Source: Amycolatopsis palatopharyngis
GTDB taxonomy: Bacteria; Actinomycetota; Actinomycetes; Mycobacteriales; Pseudonocardiaceae
Reading direction: 5' to 3'
Assembly: GCF_003385185.1 (NCBI RefSeq)
Contig: NZ_PQHZ01000005.1
Span: 1 to 64,000 of the forward strand
Length of the DNA: 64,000 bases
The notes below the pieces were generated by a model. That model searched no databases. It was not told the origin of the DNA and saw only the letters and a list, made by a program, of their open reading frames with translations. The position numbers and the translations under genes are program-made. Positions 26,882 through 36,127 of the stretch are shown in pieces (position 1 is the stretch's first letter; each line of letters begins with the position of its first letter).

Positions 26882-28159
26882 ATGGCACAGGACATCATCC
26901 CGATCGAACTCGGGCTGCCACAGGGTGACCTGGTGACCCTGTGGGCCCCGCGCTGGCGGGAGGACGGCGAGGAATGGGAGGCGTTCCTCGGCGACGAGGA
27001 GGATCTGTACGCCTTCCCGGACGCCGCGCACCTTGCCGCGTTCGTACGCACCGCCGAGCAGCACGACCTCGTCGACCATCCGGCGTGGGAGATCGTTCCC
27101 GCGCTGAACGTGCCGGAGCTGATCCCGGACGACGACCACTCCTACGACCTGGTCGGCGTGCCGGAGATGGTCGCCGACGAGCCGGACTCCTGGACGATCG
27201 GCGAGCTCGCCGAGATCGTCGGCATCGTCCGCTCACTGGCGGACGTGTGCGAACTGGACGAGGTCCACGAGGTGCTCGACGCCTACGAGGGTTTCTCGCT
27301 GCTGGAGCAGGGGCGGTTGCCGTTCACCGGCCGGGAGGGCCAGCGGCTGTGGAACGACCTGTCCGCGGCGGTCTCGGAGAAGTGGGACAGCGTCCTGGAC
27401 GCCATCGACCAGCTGGTCACCGTTCCTTCGGTGGACGCGGCGACGCTGGAGGCGACTGCTGAGGAACTGGCCGCCTTCCACGAGGAGTCGGCCGAGGCCG
27501 AGGCAGGCGTGGACAGCGAGAACGACGACCTGGACACGGTCGACTCGGACGACGCCGAAGCCGCTGGGGCCACCGACTCCGACGACACCGACGACGAGCC
27601 GGTCGGTTTCTGGGGCGAGGTCGGCATCGACCCGATCAAGATCGTCACCAGCGACCAGGAGTACTACACCCTGCGCTGCTACCTCGACGACGAGCCGATC
27701 TTCCTCGGCTCCGACGGCGAGATCGACGTGTACACCTCGGAGCGGGCGCTGGCACGTGGCCTCGCCGACAGCTCGAAGTTCGGCGATACCGACCTCGCCG
27801 ACGTCTCCACCTGGAGCACGGTGCGTGACGCGGCGACCGCGGGCGAGTTGGAGGTCGAGGTCGACACCGACAACACCTACGTGCTGGCCGGCCTGGACGC
27901 GGACCTCGCCGAGGGCGTGGACGCGATCGACCCGACCCAGCTCGAGCTGGCGGTGGAGCTGCTGACCGACGCAGCCGACTGGGCGGGCGACGACAGTGTC
28001 GCCGCCGCGCTGACCAAGTCCGAGAGTCTCGGCTGGCTGGTGTCGTTCGTGCTGCGACCAGAACCGAACCGGCTCGCGCCGAGCGCTCCGTTCGACGCCG
28101 AGCAGAGCGCCTGGCGCAAGCTGGTCGAGTCCTTCGAGGACCGTCTGCGCAGCCACTGA
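26882..28159 (+). CDS. Acidic protein of unknown function, Rv3311-like
   Basis: A 425-residue, strongly acidic soluble protein without signal peptide or membrane helix. Residues 10-75 (VTLWAPRWREDGEEWEAFLGDEEDL) and about 240-300 (FWGEVGIDPIKIVTSDQEYYTLRCY) look like two copies of a related alpha/beta unit: each contains a DEEDLYAFPDAAHLAAFV- or GEIDVYTSERALARGL-like helix. They are separated by a Glu/Asp-rich linker at about 205-240. Some databases label relatives primosomal protein without evidence. Size and place between upp and add match Rv3311 of M. tuberculosis, also of unknown function. ATG is preceded by GGAGG at six bases. A protein-protein interaction role is possible. Confidence 0.8.
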   Translation: MAQDIIPIELGLPQGDLVTLWAPRWREDGEEWEAFLGDEEDLYAFPDAAHLAAFVRTAEQHDLVDHPAWEIVPALNVPELIPDDDHSYDLVGVPEMVADEPDSWTIGELAEIVGIVRSLADVCELDEVHEVLDAYEGFSLLEQGRLPFTGREGQRLWNDLSAAVSEKWDSVLDAIDQLVTVPSVDAATLEATAEELAAFHEESAEAEAGVDSENDDLDTVDSDDAEAAGATDSDDTDDEPVGFWGEVGIDPIKIVTSDQEYYTLRCYLDDEPIFLGSDGEIDVYTSERALARGLADSSKFGDTDLADVSTWSTVRDAATAGELEVEVDTDNTYVLAGLDADLAEGVDAIDPTQLELAVELLTDAADWAGDDSVAAALTKSESLGWLVSFVLRPEPNRLAPSAPFDAEQSAWRKLVESFEDRLRSH

Positions 28160-28160
28160 C

Positions 28161-29387
28161 TCACGGCTCGGCGCGCTCGGCACGTACTGGAACAAGGCCG
28201 ATCGCCAGCAGCGGGAAGATCGCGGTGACGGCGAAGGCCAGCGCGTAGCGGGAGTCGCCGATCAACAGGCCCAGCATCGGCGGCGTCAGTGAAGCCGCGA
28301 CGTTCTGCGCGGTGTTCTGTGCCCCCATCGCCCGGCCCGACCACGCGACGCCGGCCAACTCGGCCGATGCGGTGAACCCGAGCACGTTGTCGCTGACCGT
28401 GACCACGGCGGCGAGGACCAGCGCGAGCAGCACGAGCCAGGGCCAGCTCGCGTCGCCGATGGCGACCAGCAGCATCACCGCGGCGCTGGCGCCTGCCAGC
28501 AGGCGCATCGGCCGGAGCCTGCTGCCCACACGATCCGACCAGTGCCCCGCCACCAGCCTGCCCGCCGCGCCGAGTCCCTGCACCGCGGCCAAGAACCAGC
28601 CCGCGGCCAGTGGGCTCCAGTCGTGCATCGCCACGAGGTAGACCGGCGCGAAGGCCGAGACCGCGAACTGCGGCACCACCAGCAGGGCACTCGCACCGTG
28701 TACCCGCCACAGCGTGGACGTCCGGTACGGCGAGCTACCCCGCGCCGGCGCAGCGGCCGTCGGTCCCGGCCGCTGCGGCCGGGGTGGGTCCACCACCAGT
28801 AGCAGTACGAGAACCGCGGCGATGAGCGCGAACACGGCGGGAAACAGCATCGCCGCCCGGAAACCCCAGTGCTCGGCCAGTGGCGGGAGGGCGAGCGCGG
28901 CGATGCCGACGCCAAGCGGCTGCGCCGTCTGGCGGATCCCCATCGCCAGCCCCCGCTCGCGTTCGGCGAACCAGCCCATCACCACCCGCCCGCTCGCGGC
29001 GTTGACCGAGGCGGTGGCCGCGCCCGCGAGAAGGAACAGTACGAACAGCGTGCCGAGCGAATGCCCACCTGCGCCCGCGGAGAGCAGCAACGCTCCCGAG
29101 ACTCCCAGCCCCAGCGCCATGACCAGCCGCTCGCCGAAACGGTCCGCGGCCGCGCCCCAGGCGATCAGCGTGAAGAGCAGGCCGATGCTGGGAGCCGCGA
29201 CCACCGTGCCCGCCTGCGCCAGCGACAGTCCTTCCGCCGCCCGCATGTCCGGCACGAGGAACGGGATCCCGTACAGGAAGGTGCAGCTGGCCGTCTGTCC
29301 GGTCAGGCCGAGGCAGAGGATCAGCCAGCGACGCGGCGCCACCTTTAGATCCTGATGCTGCTCCTGCTGCGCACGTCGCACGGCCAC
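28161..29387 (-). CDS. MFS transporter
   Basis: A 408-residue inner-membrane protein with 12 predicted helices. Motif A-like AADRFGERLVMALGL follows helix 2, and a second copy SDRVGSRLRPMRLL lies in the second half. The N-terminal helix is unusually polar before it (QEQHQDLKVAPRRW). The family resembles CynX/NimT-like and oxalate/formate-type antiporters; the cargo is unknown. The GTG start is provisional. Upstream lie two adjoining palindromes and a 15-bp motif identical to one before the MFS gene at 54802-56136, which suggests a common regulator. It converges on the acidic-protein gene with a one-base gap. Confidence 0.87.
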   Translation of the reverse strand: MAVRRAQQEQHQDLKVAPRRWLILCLGLTGQTASCTFLYGIPFLVPDMRAAEGLSLAQAGTVVAAPSIGLLFTLIAWGAAADRFGERLVMALGLGVSGALLLSAGAGGHSLGTLFVLFLLAGAATASVNAASGRVVMGWFAERERGLAMGIRQTAQPLGVGIAALALPPLAEHWGFRAAMLFPAVFALIAAVLVLLLVVDPPRPQRPGPTAAAPARGSSPYRTSTLWRVHGASALLVVPQFAVSAFAPVYLVAMHDWSPLAAGWFLAAVQGLGAAGRLVAGHWSDRVGSRLRPMRLLAGASAAVMLLVAIGDASWPWLVLLALVLAAVVTVSDNVLGFTASAELAGVAWSGRAMGAQNTAQNVAASLTPPMLGLLIGDSRYALAFAVTAIFPLLAIGLVPVRAERAEP

Positions 29388-29406
29388 GGCTACCGTCCCA
29401 GTATTT

Positions 29407-29433
29407 AGGAAGGACTTCCTATATCCTGGATAT
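29407..29433. promoter_or_regulatory. Adjoining palindromes upstream of the MFS gene
   Basis: TAGGAAGGACTTCCTA (29407-29422, 7-bp arms around GA) is followed at once by TATCCTGGATA (29423-29433, 5-bp arms). Two abutting dyads just upstream of a start codon are a likely repressor site. Confidence 0.5.
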
Positions 29434-29436
29434 TAC

Positions 29437-29451
29437 TTCGCAACGCTAAGC
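29437..29451. promoter_or_regulatory. 15-bp motif CTTCGCAACGCTAAG shared with another MFS promoter
   Basis: The sequence is identical to 56149-56163. Its halves CTTCGC and GCTAAG form an imperfect dyad, the kind of site used by MarR-type regulators. It lies 50 bases before the MFS start. Confidence 0.55.
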
Positions 29452-29503
29452 AATGCAAGCGCGCAGGGTCACCGGCGCCACCTGTTCGATCGAGGGACGA
29501 GGG

Positions 29504-30595
29504 TCAGCCGAGTAACTCGGCGTAACCAGGCTTGATCACGTTGTTGATCAGGGCGAGGCGCTGGTCGAAATCGAGGAAGGCGGATTTCATCGCGTTGATC
29601 GTGAACCACTGGATGTCCGCCCAGTCGTATCCGAAAGCGTCCACCAGAGCCGCGAACTCCGAGGAGACGGTGCAGCCGCTCATCAGCCTGTTGTCGGTGT
29701 TCACGGTGACCCGGAAACGCAGCTTGGCGAGCAGGCCGATCGGATGCTCGGCAATGGACTTCGCGGCACCGGTCTGCACATTGGACGATGGGCACACCTC
29801 GAGCGGGATCCGGGTGTCGCGGATGTATGCCGCCAACCGTCCCAGGTGGAGACCGTCCGCTCGTTCCTCGATGTCATCCCTGATCCGGACACCATGCCCG
29901 AGCCGTTCGGCTCCACAATGCTGAATCGCCTCCCAGATGGAAGCGAGACCAAATGCCTCTCCGGCATGAATGGTGAAATGCGCATTACTGGTTCGAAGGT
30001 ATTCGAATGCGTCCAGATTACGGGTGGGCGGAAAGCCGGCTTCGGGACCGGCGATGTCGAAACCGCCGACACCGGAATCGCGATAGCGGACGGCGAGCTC
30101 GGCGATCTCGTGCGCGCGGGCGTGCTGACGCATCGCACAGAGCAGCGTGACCATACGGATCCGCCTACCTCGCTCGGCCGCCCGGCGTTCACCCTCGGCA
30201 AACCCCGCCTGCACAGCCTCGATCACCGCATCGAGTGACAAACCGCGCTCCACGAACAGTTCCGGCGCGTACCGCACCTCCGCGTAGACCACGCCGTCTT
30301 CTGCCAGATCCTCCGCACATTCCGCAGCTACCCTGACCAGCGCTTCCTCGGTCTGCATGACACCGCAGGTGTGGGCGAAGGTCTCCAGGTACGACTCGAG
30401 CGAGCCGGAATCGGCGGCCGCGGTGAACCAGCGGCCGAGTTCGTCGACGTCGGTGGTGGGAAGTCCCTGGTAGCCCGTGCTCTCGGCCAGTTCGACCAAG
30501 GTCCGGGGGCGCAGCCCCCCGTCCAGGTGGTCGTGTAGCAGCACCTTGGGAACTCGGCGAATGGATTCGAGCGTAGGAAGGTCAACGGCTGGCAT
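29504..30595 (-). CDS. add: Adenosine deaminase
   Basis: A 363-residue cytosolic zinc hydrolase converting (deoxy)adenosine to (deoxy)inosine, which then feeds PunA. Zinc and catalytic motifs are [12 protein letters not shown] (HxH), [14 protein letters not shown] and NTDNRLMSG with the paired Asp residues. The ATG at 30595 lies seven bases after TACTGT with no Shine-Dalgarno, so a leaderless transcript is likely; the frame extends further upstream but without family similarity. It corresponds to Rv3313c in the conserved salvage order. Confidence 0.95.
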   Translation of the reverse strand: MPAVDLPTLESIRRVPKVLLHDHLDGGLRPRTLVELAESTGYQGLPTTDVDELGRWFTAAADSGSLESYLETFAHTCGVMQTEEALVRVAAECAEDLAEDGVVYAEVRYAPELFVERGLSLDAVIEAVQAGFAEGERRAAERGRRIRMVTLLCAMRQHARAHEIAELAVRYRDSGVGGFDIAGPEAGFPPTRNLDAFEYLRTSNAHFTIHAGEAFGLASIWEAIQHCGAERLGHGVRIRDDIEERADGLHLGRLAAYIRDTRIPLEVCPSSNVQTGAAKSIAEHPIGLLAKLRFRVTVNTDNRLMSGCTVSSEFAALVDAFGYDWADIQWFTINAMKSAFLDFDQRLALINNVIKPGYAELLG

Positions 30596-30893
30596 ACTCC
30601 GCACAGTACCGCCGCTCCCGCGGTGCGGATCCGTCCATCGAACACGTCGAACACCCGGAGACAATCCGGTAAACGACCTGGACATGCTGGGCCGATCGGC
30701 GGTGCGTTATCACCTGCGCGGCGCAACTCTCAGCCTGAACTTAACCCTCAGCTCGTACGGACCCGGCTACCATTCGGCCAACGGAGTTGCGCACGTCATT
30801 CTCATTTTCGTGGGGGCGATACTCACAGCAATTCGACACTAGATAAGCTGCCGCCCACGTCCCATCCTTTCCCCGCCGATGAAGGACACCGCA
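30596..30893. other. Divergent promoter region between add and the coiled-coil gene
   Basis: No gene is supported. The add -10 (TACTGT, minus strand, 30608-30603) lies at the left. On the right, TAGATA at 30840-30845 is a possible -10 for the coiled-coil gene. No clear dyad was found. Confidence 0.35.
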
Positions 30894-31985
30894 GTGACCA
30901 CTGACAACCACCTTGCAGCCCCGTCCTTCGACCGGATGCGCAACATGCTGGTGCGCGCGGCCGAGGTCCGGGAGAGCGAGCAGCAGCAGATCTTCGACGC
31001 CCTCGACGACATCTACGCCCGGCTCTCGCCGGTCGACTCGCTCGGCGCGGTGCGCAAGCGGCTGTCCGAGTTGCCCGACCGCACCGAGGTCGGCGTCCTG
31101 GCCGAGCGCCTCGACGAGGCCATGTCCCGTCTTGAGGCACAGGACAACGCCATCGCGGCGGTCGCCCGTTCGGTGGAGGCCATCGTCGACAAGCTGGCGA
31201 AGCCGTTCGCCCAGCTCGACGGCAGGCTCGACGGAGTCGGCGCGCGCTTCGAGGGTGTCGCAGGCCGGATGGACGGCCTCGAGGACAAACTCCAGAACAT
31301 CCACCGCAGGCTCGACGAGCTGGGCGGTCACCTGGACAAGCAGGACGACAAGCTCGACGCGCTGCCCGCATCGGTGCACGGCCCGGTGCGCGAGCGCATC
31401 GAGAACTCCGAGGCCGCCCTGCGCGACCGGATCGACACCGTCGCCGACGCCACCAAGGACCGGATCGACGCACTCGACACCTCCACCCGCGAGCGGATCG
31501 AGGCCAACACCGAGGCGCTGCGCACCACGGTCACCGAGACCGGCGACATGGTGGACCCGTCGAGCCGGCTCGACGGCCTCGCCGAGCGGCTCGAGCAGGT
31601 CACCAACCGCCTCGACGAGCTGGGCGGCCGCCTCGACAAGGTCGAGGACGGCGTCACCACTCAGATCGGCGACCTGAACGGCTCGGTCAAGTCCGGCCTG
31701 TCCAAGGTGGAGACCACCATCTCCGCCCGGCCGGACACCGATTCGGTCACCTCCGTGGTGAAGAAGAGTGCCGAGGAGTCCGAGCGGCGCATCGGTGGCC
31801 AGCTCGACGAGGCGATGGCGACCTTCGCCGAACTGATGCTCGGCGGCGGCCCCGCTCCGCAGCCCGTCCCGGCACCGCCCGCACCGAGGCAGCCGCGCCG
31901 TGCGCGCAACGGCCGCTCGCCCAAGGCCGTCACGGACAAGGCGAAGAACGGCAGCGGAGACTCCACCGAGGAAAGCGAGAGCTGA
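30894..31985 (+). CDS. Long coiled-coil protein of unknown function
   Basis: A 363-residue, highly charged protein that is almost entirely predicted coiled coil from residue 20 to about 300. Heptad-rich repeats such as RLDELGGHLDKQDDKLD and RLDELGGRLDKVEDG recur, as do R-I-D/E-containing units (RERIENSEAALRDRIDTVADATKDRID). The C-terminal 60 residues are a Pro/Ala then basic tail (PAPPAPRQPRRARNG) typical of a flexible or nucleic-acid-binding end. GTG 30894 is chosen because AAGGA lies seven bases upstream; an ATG at 30879 has no ribosome site. No family with known function is recognised. A scaffolding or septum/polar role is speculative. Confidence 0.75.
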   Translation: MTTDNHLAAPSFDRMRNMLVRAAEVRESEQQQIFDALDDIYARLSPVDSLGAVRKRLSELPDRTEVGVLAERLDEAMSRLEAQDNAIAAVARSVEAIVDKLAKPFAQLDGRLDGVGARFEGVAGRMDGLEDKLQNIHRRLDELGGHLDKQDDKLDALPASVHGPVRERIENSEAALRDRIDTVADATKDRIDALDTSTRERIEANTEALRTTVTETGDMVDPSSRLDGLAERLEQVTNRLDELGGRLDKVEDGVTTQIGDLNGSVKSGLSKVETTISARPDTDSVTSVVKKSAEESERRIGGQLDEAMATFAELMLGGGPAPQPVPAPPAPRQPRRARNGRSPKAVTDKAKNGSGDSTEESES

Positions 31986-32010
31986 CCAACGGCGCGGCTG
32001 GCGGGACGCC

Positions 32011-33318
32011 TCAGCCGCGTACGGTCTCGAACACGATGCCCCCGCCCTGCGCGGGGGCATCGTTGTGTGCGCTGTTCGTCGGCTCGGCCACCACGACACC
32101 GCCGCGCAGCGACTCCAGTGCGGCGGGAACGGCGTCCGGGGTGTCGGTGTGCAACTCCAGCAGCGGCTGGCCTGCCTCCACCCGCGCCCCCGGCTTGACC
32201 AGGCAGCGCACGCCCGCCGCGAGTTGCACCGGGTCCTCCTTGCGCGTCCGGCCCGCACCGAGCCGCCAGGCGGCGACGCCGACCGCGTAGGCGTCCAGTG
32301 TGGCGAGCGTGCCCGCGTGTTCGGCCTCGACGACGTGCACGTGCTCCGGCTCGGGCAGTGGCGCGTCCGGGTCGCCGTCCTGTGCGCGGATCATCCGGCA
32401 CCAGGTCTCGTAGGCGCGGCCGTCAGCGAGCACGGCCGCTGGGTCGGTGTCGATGCCGGCCAGCGCGAGCATCTCCCTGGCCAGCGCGAGCGTCAGCTCC
32501 ACGACGTCGGCGGGTCCCCCGCCACGCAGCACCTCGACGGCCTCGGCCACCTCGACGGCGTTGCCGACGGCACTGCCCAGCGGGACGCTCATGTCGGTGA
32601 GCAGCGCCGTCGTGGCGACCCCGTGTGCCGTACCGATATCCACCAGGGTGCGGGCCAGTTCGCGGGCCTGCTCCCTGGACTTCATGAACGCCCCCGAACC
32701 GGCCTTGACGTCGAGCACGAGTCCGGCAGAACCCTCCGCGATCTTCTTGCTCATGATCGAACTGGCGATCAGCGGGATCGACTCCACGGTCGCGGTGACA
32801 TCGCGCAGGGCGTAGAGCTTGCGGTCCGCGGGCGCCAGCGACGGGGTCGCCGCGCAAACGACCGCGCCGACATCCTCCAATTGCCGGATGATCTCCTCGG
32901 TGCTGAGCGCGGCCCGCCAGCCCGGGATGGCCTCCAGCTTGTCCAGCGTGCCGCCGGTGTGCCCGAGCCCGCGGCCGGACAGCTGGGGCACCGCCGCACC
33001 GCAGGCCGCGACCAGTGGCGCGAGTGGCAGGGTGATCTTGTCGCCGACGCCGCCGGTGGAGTGCTTGTCCACGGTCGGCCTGGAGACCGCGAGCGAGAGA
33101 CGATCACCGGAGTCGATCATCGCTCCTGTCCACCTGGCGATCTCGGCGGCGTCCATGCCGCGAAGGAAGATCGCCATCGCGAGCGCGGACATCTGCTCCT
33201 CGGCGACCGCGCCCCGGGTGTAGGCATCGACGACCCAGCTGATCTGGGCCTCGCTGAGCCTGTCACCGTCGCGCTTGGTACGGATGACGTCCACCGCCGC
33301 GAAGGGCTCCTGAGCCAC
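32011..33318 (-). CDS. deoA: Thymidine phosphorylase
   Basis: A 435-residue enzyme that splits thymidine or deoxyuridine to base and deoxyribose 1-phosphate. The family signature runs through SGRGLGHTGGTLDKLE with the phosphate loop DKHSTGGVGDK just before it, and the C-terminal Gly-rich barrel-sandwich domain (RLGAGRTRKEDPVQLAAGV) is intact. GTG 33318 is chosen over 33333 for the AAGGAG five bases upstream. It is the last gene of the nucleoside operon, 30 bases after cdd, and matches Rv3314c. Its product would flow through a pentomutase to DeoC. Confidence 0.95.
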   Translation of the reverse strand: MAQEPFAAVDVIRTKRDGDRLSEAQISWVVDAYTRGAVAEEQMSALAMAIFLRGMDAAEIARWTGAMIDSGDRLSLAVSRPTVDKHSTGGVGDKITLPLAPLVAACGAAVPQLSGRGLGHTGGTLDKLEAIPGWRAALSTEEIIRQLEDVGAVVCAATPSLAPADRKLYALRDVTATVESIPLIASSIMSKKIAEGSAGLVLDVKAGSGAFMKSREQARELARTLVDIGTAHGVATTALLTDMSVPLGSAVGNAVEVAEAVEVLRGGGPADVVELTLALAREMLALAGIDTDPAAVLADGRAYETWCRMIRAQDGDPDAPLPEPEHVHVVEAEHAGTLATLDAYAVGVAAWRLGAGRTRKEDPVQLAAGVRCLVKPGARVEAGQPLLELHTDTPDAVPAALESLRGGVVVAEPTNSAHNDAPAQGGGIVFETVRG

Positions 33319-33348
33319 GCGTGCTCCTTCCACTCGCCTCGGTTGCGT

Positions 33349-33747
33349 TCAGCCGGGCAGATCCGCAGGGCCGAAGGCGTCGGGCAGGACCTCGGACATC
33401 GGCAGGACACCGCGCGGGGTGTCCACCAGGCAGGCGCCCCCGCCCAGCTCGAACAGGATCTGCCTGCACCGCCCGCACGGCATCAGCAGCTCATCGGCAC
33501 CGCTGCGGCAGGCTACGGCGACGAGCCGTCCCCCGCCGCTGAGCCGGGCCTGCCCGGCCATCGTGCACTCCGCGCACAGACCCAGCCCGTAGGAGGCGTT
33601 CTCCACGTTGCAGCCGAGCACCTCGCGACCGTCGTCCATGATCCCGGCGACGCCGACCAGCAGCCCCGAGTACGGCGCGTAGGCGAGCTGAGCGGCGCGG
33701 ACCGCACTGGCCCGCAACGCATCCCAGTCGACGACTGTGCCAGACAT
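33349..33747 (-). CDS. cdd: Cytidine deaminase
   Basis: A 132-residue zinc enzyme converting (deoxy)cytidine to (deoxy)uridine. The zinc and catalytic motifs are CAEC (with the general-base Glu) and PCGRCRQ, and the N-terminal YAPYSGLLVGVAG substrate loop is present (the usual Phe/Lys position differs slightly). The start lies two bases after the permease stop, so it is translationally linked to the transporter, followed by deoA. It matches Rv3315c. Confidence 0.95.
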   Translation of the reverse strand: MSGTVVDWDALRASAVRAAQLAYAPYSGLLVGVAGIMDDGREVLGCNVENASYGLGLCAECTMAGQARLSGGGRLVAVACRSGADELLMPCGRCRQILFELGGGACLVDTPRGVLPMSEVLPDAFGPADLPG

Positions 33748-33749
33748 GC

Positions 33750-35030
33750 CTAGTCCCCCTCACCGCGCCGATAACGCCGCCCGATCGACCGGGGCGGGCG
33801 GAGCTTCTGCGCCGACACCGCCAGCACGATCAGCGTGACGAAGTGCGGGGTGTAGGGGATCAGGTCACGCGGCAGCGCGTCGTTGGACCAGTAGATGTAG
33901 TACAGGATCCCGGCGCCCGCCGCGGACAGCAGCGCGGGGAACCACTGCTTGCGCACCAACTGGATCACCACGATCACCACCAGCAGGACCACCACGCCGT
34001 ACAGCAGCGAGAGCACCGCCTCGCCGCCACCGGAGAGCTGCAGGCCGTCGGCGTAACCGAACAGCGCCGCACCGCCGAGCAGACCACCGGGCCGCCAGTT
34101 ACCGAAGATCATCGCCGCGAGACCGATGAACCCCCTGCCGTTGGTCTGGTTCTCCAGGTAGTCCGCACCGCCGGGCAGCAGCACCAGCGAGGCACCACCC
34201 ATGCCTGCCAGCCCGCCGGAGATCGCCAGCGCGACGTACTTGTGCAGGTAGACGTTGACCCCGAGCGACTCCGCCGCCACCGGGTTCTCGCCGCAGGACC
34301 GCAGCCGCAGGCCGAACCGGGTGCGCCAGAGGATCAGGTAGCTCACCGGCACCAGCAGAAGTGCGAGCACAGCCAGCGGGGTGACCTGGGTGATCAGGCC
34401 ACGGATCAGGCCCGCGGCGTCGGAGATGAACACCCGCTGCATGGCCTCGATGTCCCCGAGCCAGTCGGAGAGGAAGGTGGCCGAGTAGGTGTCGTACTTC
34501 GGCACCACCGGTGACTGTCGCGGGTTACCGGAGATCGGCTCGAAGATCAGGTTCGCGAGGTACTTGGTGACCCCGAGCCCGAGCAGGTTGATCGCCACAC
34601 CGGAGACGATGTGGTTGACCCCGAAGGTCACCGTCGCGACCGCGTGCAGCAGCCCGCCGAGCCCGCCGAACAGGATCGCGGCGGCGAGTCCGGTCCAGAC
34701 ACTGCCACCGAAGTACGCGCCCCAGGCCGCACCCCAGGTGCCGAGGATCATCATGCCCTCGAGCCCGATGTTGATCACGCCGGAACGCTCGGCCCACAAC
34801 CCGCCGAGCCCCGCGAGCAGGATCGGCAACGCGAGGCGCAGCGCGGTGTTGGCGGTGTTGGACGACGTCAGCACGTCCATGCCGGTCGCGTACGAGGCCG
34901 TGGCGAGCACGGCGATCGCGGCGACGGCCCACATCAGGCCCCGAGCCCAGCCCGGAATCCGCCGCTTCGACAGTTCGCCTCCACGCGGCCCGCTGACCGG
35001 GCTCGGGGAGTTGATCACCGTGTTCGTCAC
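33750..35030 (-). CDS. Nucleoside ABC transporter permease (second subunit)
   Basis: A 426-residue inner-membrane permease of the BPD_transp_2/branched-chain type used by BMP-family importers (NupQ-like), with about ten helices. The conserved region NIGLEGMMILGTWGAAWGAY and the late ESLGVNVYLHKYVALAISGGLAGMGG loop are typical. The C-terminal ends in a basic RPPRSIGRRYRRG tail. GTG 35030 overlaps the preceding permease stop (GTGA) and has GGAGGT five bases upstream, which excludes the longer frame. Together with the other permease, ATPase and binding protein it should import nucleosides for Cdd and DeoA encoded directly after it. Confidence 0.9.
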   Translation of the reverse strand: MTNTVINSPSPVSGPRGGELSKRRIPGWARGLMWAVAAIAVLATASYATGMDVLTSSNTANTALRLALPILLAGLGGLWAERSGVINIGLEGMMILGTWGAAWGAYFGGSVWTGLAAAILFGGLGGLLHAVATVTFGVNHIVSGVAINLLGLGVTKYLANLIFEPISGNPRQSPVVPKYDTYSATFLSDWLGDIEAMQRVFISDAAGLIRGLITQVTPLAVLALLLVPVSYLILWRTRFGLRLRSCGENPVAAESLGVNVYLHKYVALAISGGLAGMGGASLVLLPGGADYLENQTNGRGFIGLAAMIFGNWRPGGLLGGAALFGYADGLQLSGGGEAVLSLLYGVVVLLVVIVVIQLVRKQWFPALLSAAGAGILYYIYWSNDALPRDLIPYTPHFVTLIVLAVSAQKLRPPRSIGRRYRRGEGD

Positions 35031-36127
35031 AGGGCACCTCCGTCTCGCACGCTCGCGGGTTTGCGCCCGTTCCCGGCCAGCGCCCTGCCGACGCGCCGCT
35101 GTTCGGCGGCGATGTCGGCACGCTTGACGATCTCGTAGGCCACCACGACCGAGAGCACGATCGTGCCCTGAATGATCGTCGCTATCTCCTTGGGCACCGC
35201 GATGGCCTCCAGCGAGACGGCGGACTTGTCCAAATAGGCCCACAGCAGCGCGCCGAACGCGATGCCCGCGGGATGGTTGCGCCCGAGCAGGGCCACCGCG
35301 ATGCCGGTGAAGCCGTACTGCTGAGTCGAGGTGATGCCGTAGCTGTAGTCGCGCCCCAGTAGTTCGGGCAGCGCCACCAGACCGGCGACCGCACCGGAGA
35401 GCAGCATCGCCGCGAGCACCATCTTCTTCGCGTCGACACCGCCTGCCGAGGCGGCGGTGGTGGACTCGCCACTGGCCTTGAGCTCGAAGCCGAACCGGGT
35501 GCGGTTCAGCATGAACCAGTAGGCGTAACCGACGGCGGCGGCGATGAACACGAACCCGAAGAGCGTGCCCGCGTTACCGAACGGAATGCCGGGAACCCAG
35601 CCGCTTTCCGGGATATCCCTGGTGCTGACGTTGTTTCCGGTCTGCACACCGAACTGGTCCGGGTTCACCAGGAACGCGATGATCCCGCCCGCGATGGCGT
35701 TCAGCATGATCGTGGAGATGACCTCGCTGACCCCGCGGGTGACCTTGAGGATCGCCGGGATCGCCGCGTAGGCCGCACCGGCCAGCGCCGCGACCATGAT
35801 GATCACGAAGGTATGCAGCACCGGCGGGAGTTGCAGCGCCCCGCCGACGATCGCGGCGACGATCGCGGCGAACCGGTACTGGCCCTCCACGCCGATGTTG
35901 AACAGGTTCATCTGGAAGCCGATGGCGACAGCCAGTCCGGCCAGGTAGTACACGGTGGCCAGATTGACCGTGTCGACCGCGATGGAGCCCTCGGTGAGCT
36001 GGCTCAGCATCGTGCCGTAGGCCAGCAAGGGGTCCGCACCGGAGATCAGCAGCGCGATCGAGGACAGCAGGAGCGCGAAGATGATCGCCAGCAGCGGCGG
36101 AAGCAGCGCCGTGCGCCAGGACTTCAT
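35027..36127 (-). CDS. Nucleoside ABC transporter permease (first subunit)
   Basis: A 366-residue permease of the same family (NupP-like), with roughly nine helices. Family landmarks are the NIGVEGQYRFAAIVAAIVGG segment, EVISTIMLNAIAGGII and the loop ASGGVDAKKMVLAAMLLSGAVAGL. Its ATG overlaps the ATPase stop (ATGA) and its stop overlaps the next GTG, so stoichiometric production is expected. The C-terminal tail is basic and probably cytoplasmic. Confidence 0.9.
   Translation of the reverse strand: MKSWRTALLPPLLAIIFALLLSSIALLISGADPLLAYGTMLSQLTEGSIAVDTVNLATVYYLAGLAVAIGFQMNLFNIGVEGQYRFAAIVAAIVGGALQLPPVLHTFVIIMVAALAGAAYAAIPAILKVTRGVSEVISTIMLNAIAGGIIAFLVNPDQFGVQTGNNVSTRDIPESGWVPGIPFGNAGTLFGFVFIAAAVGYAYWFMLNRTRFGFELKASGESTTAASAGGVDAKKMVLAAMLLSGAVAGLVALPELLGRDYSYGITSTQQYGFTGIAVALLGRNHPAGIAFGALLWAYLDKSAVSLEAIAVPKEIATIIQGTIVLSVVVAYEIVKRADIAAEQRRVGRALAGNGRKPASVRDGGAL

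Noticed and set aside
31900-33753. 617-codon plus-strand frame opposite deoA and cdd
   Set aside because: It mirrors both genes; no family likeness and deoA/cdd are certain.
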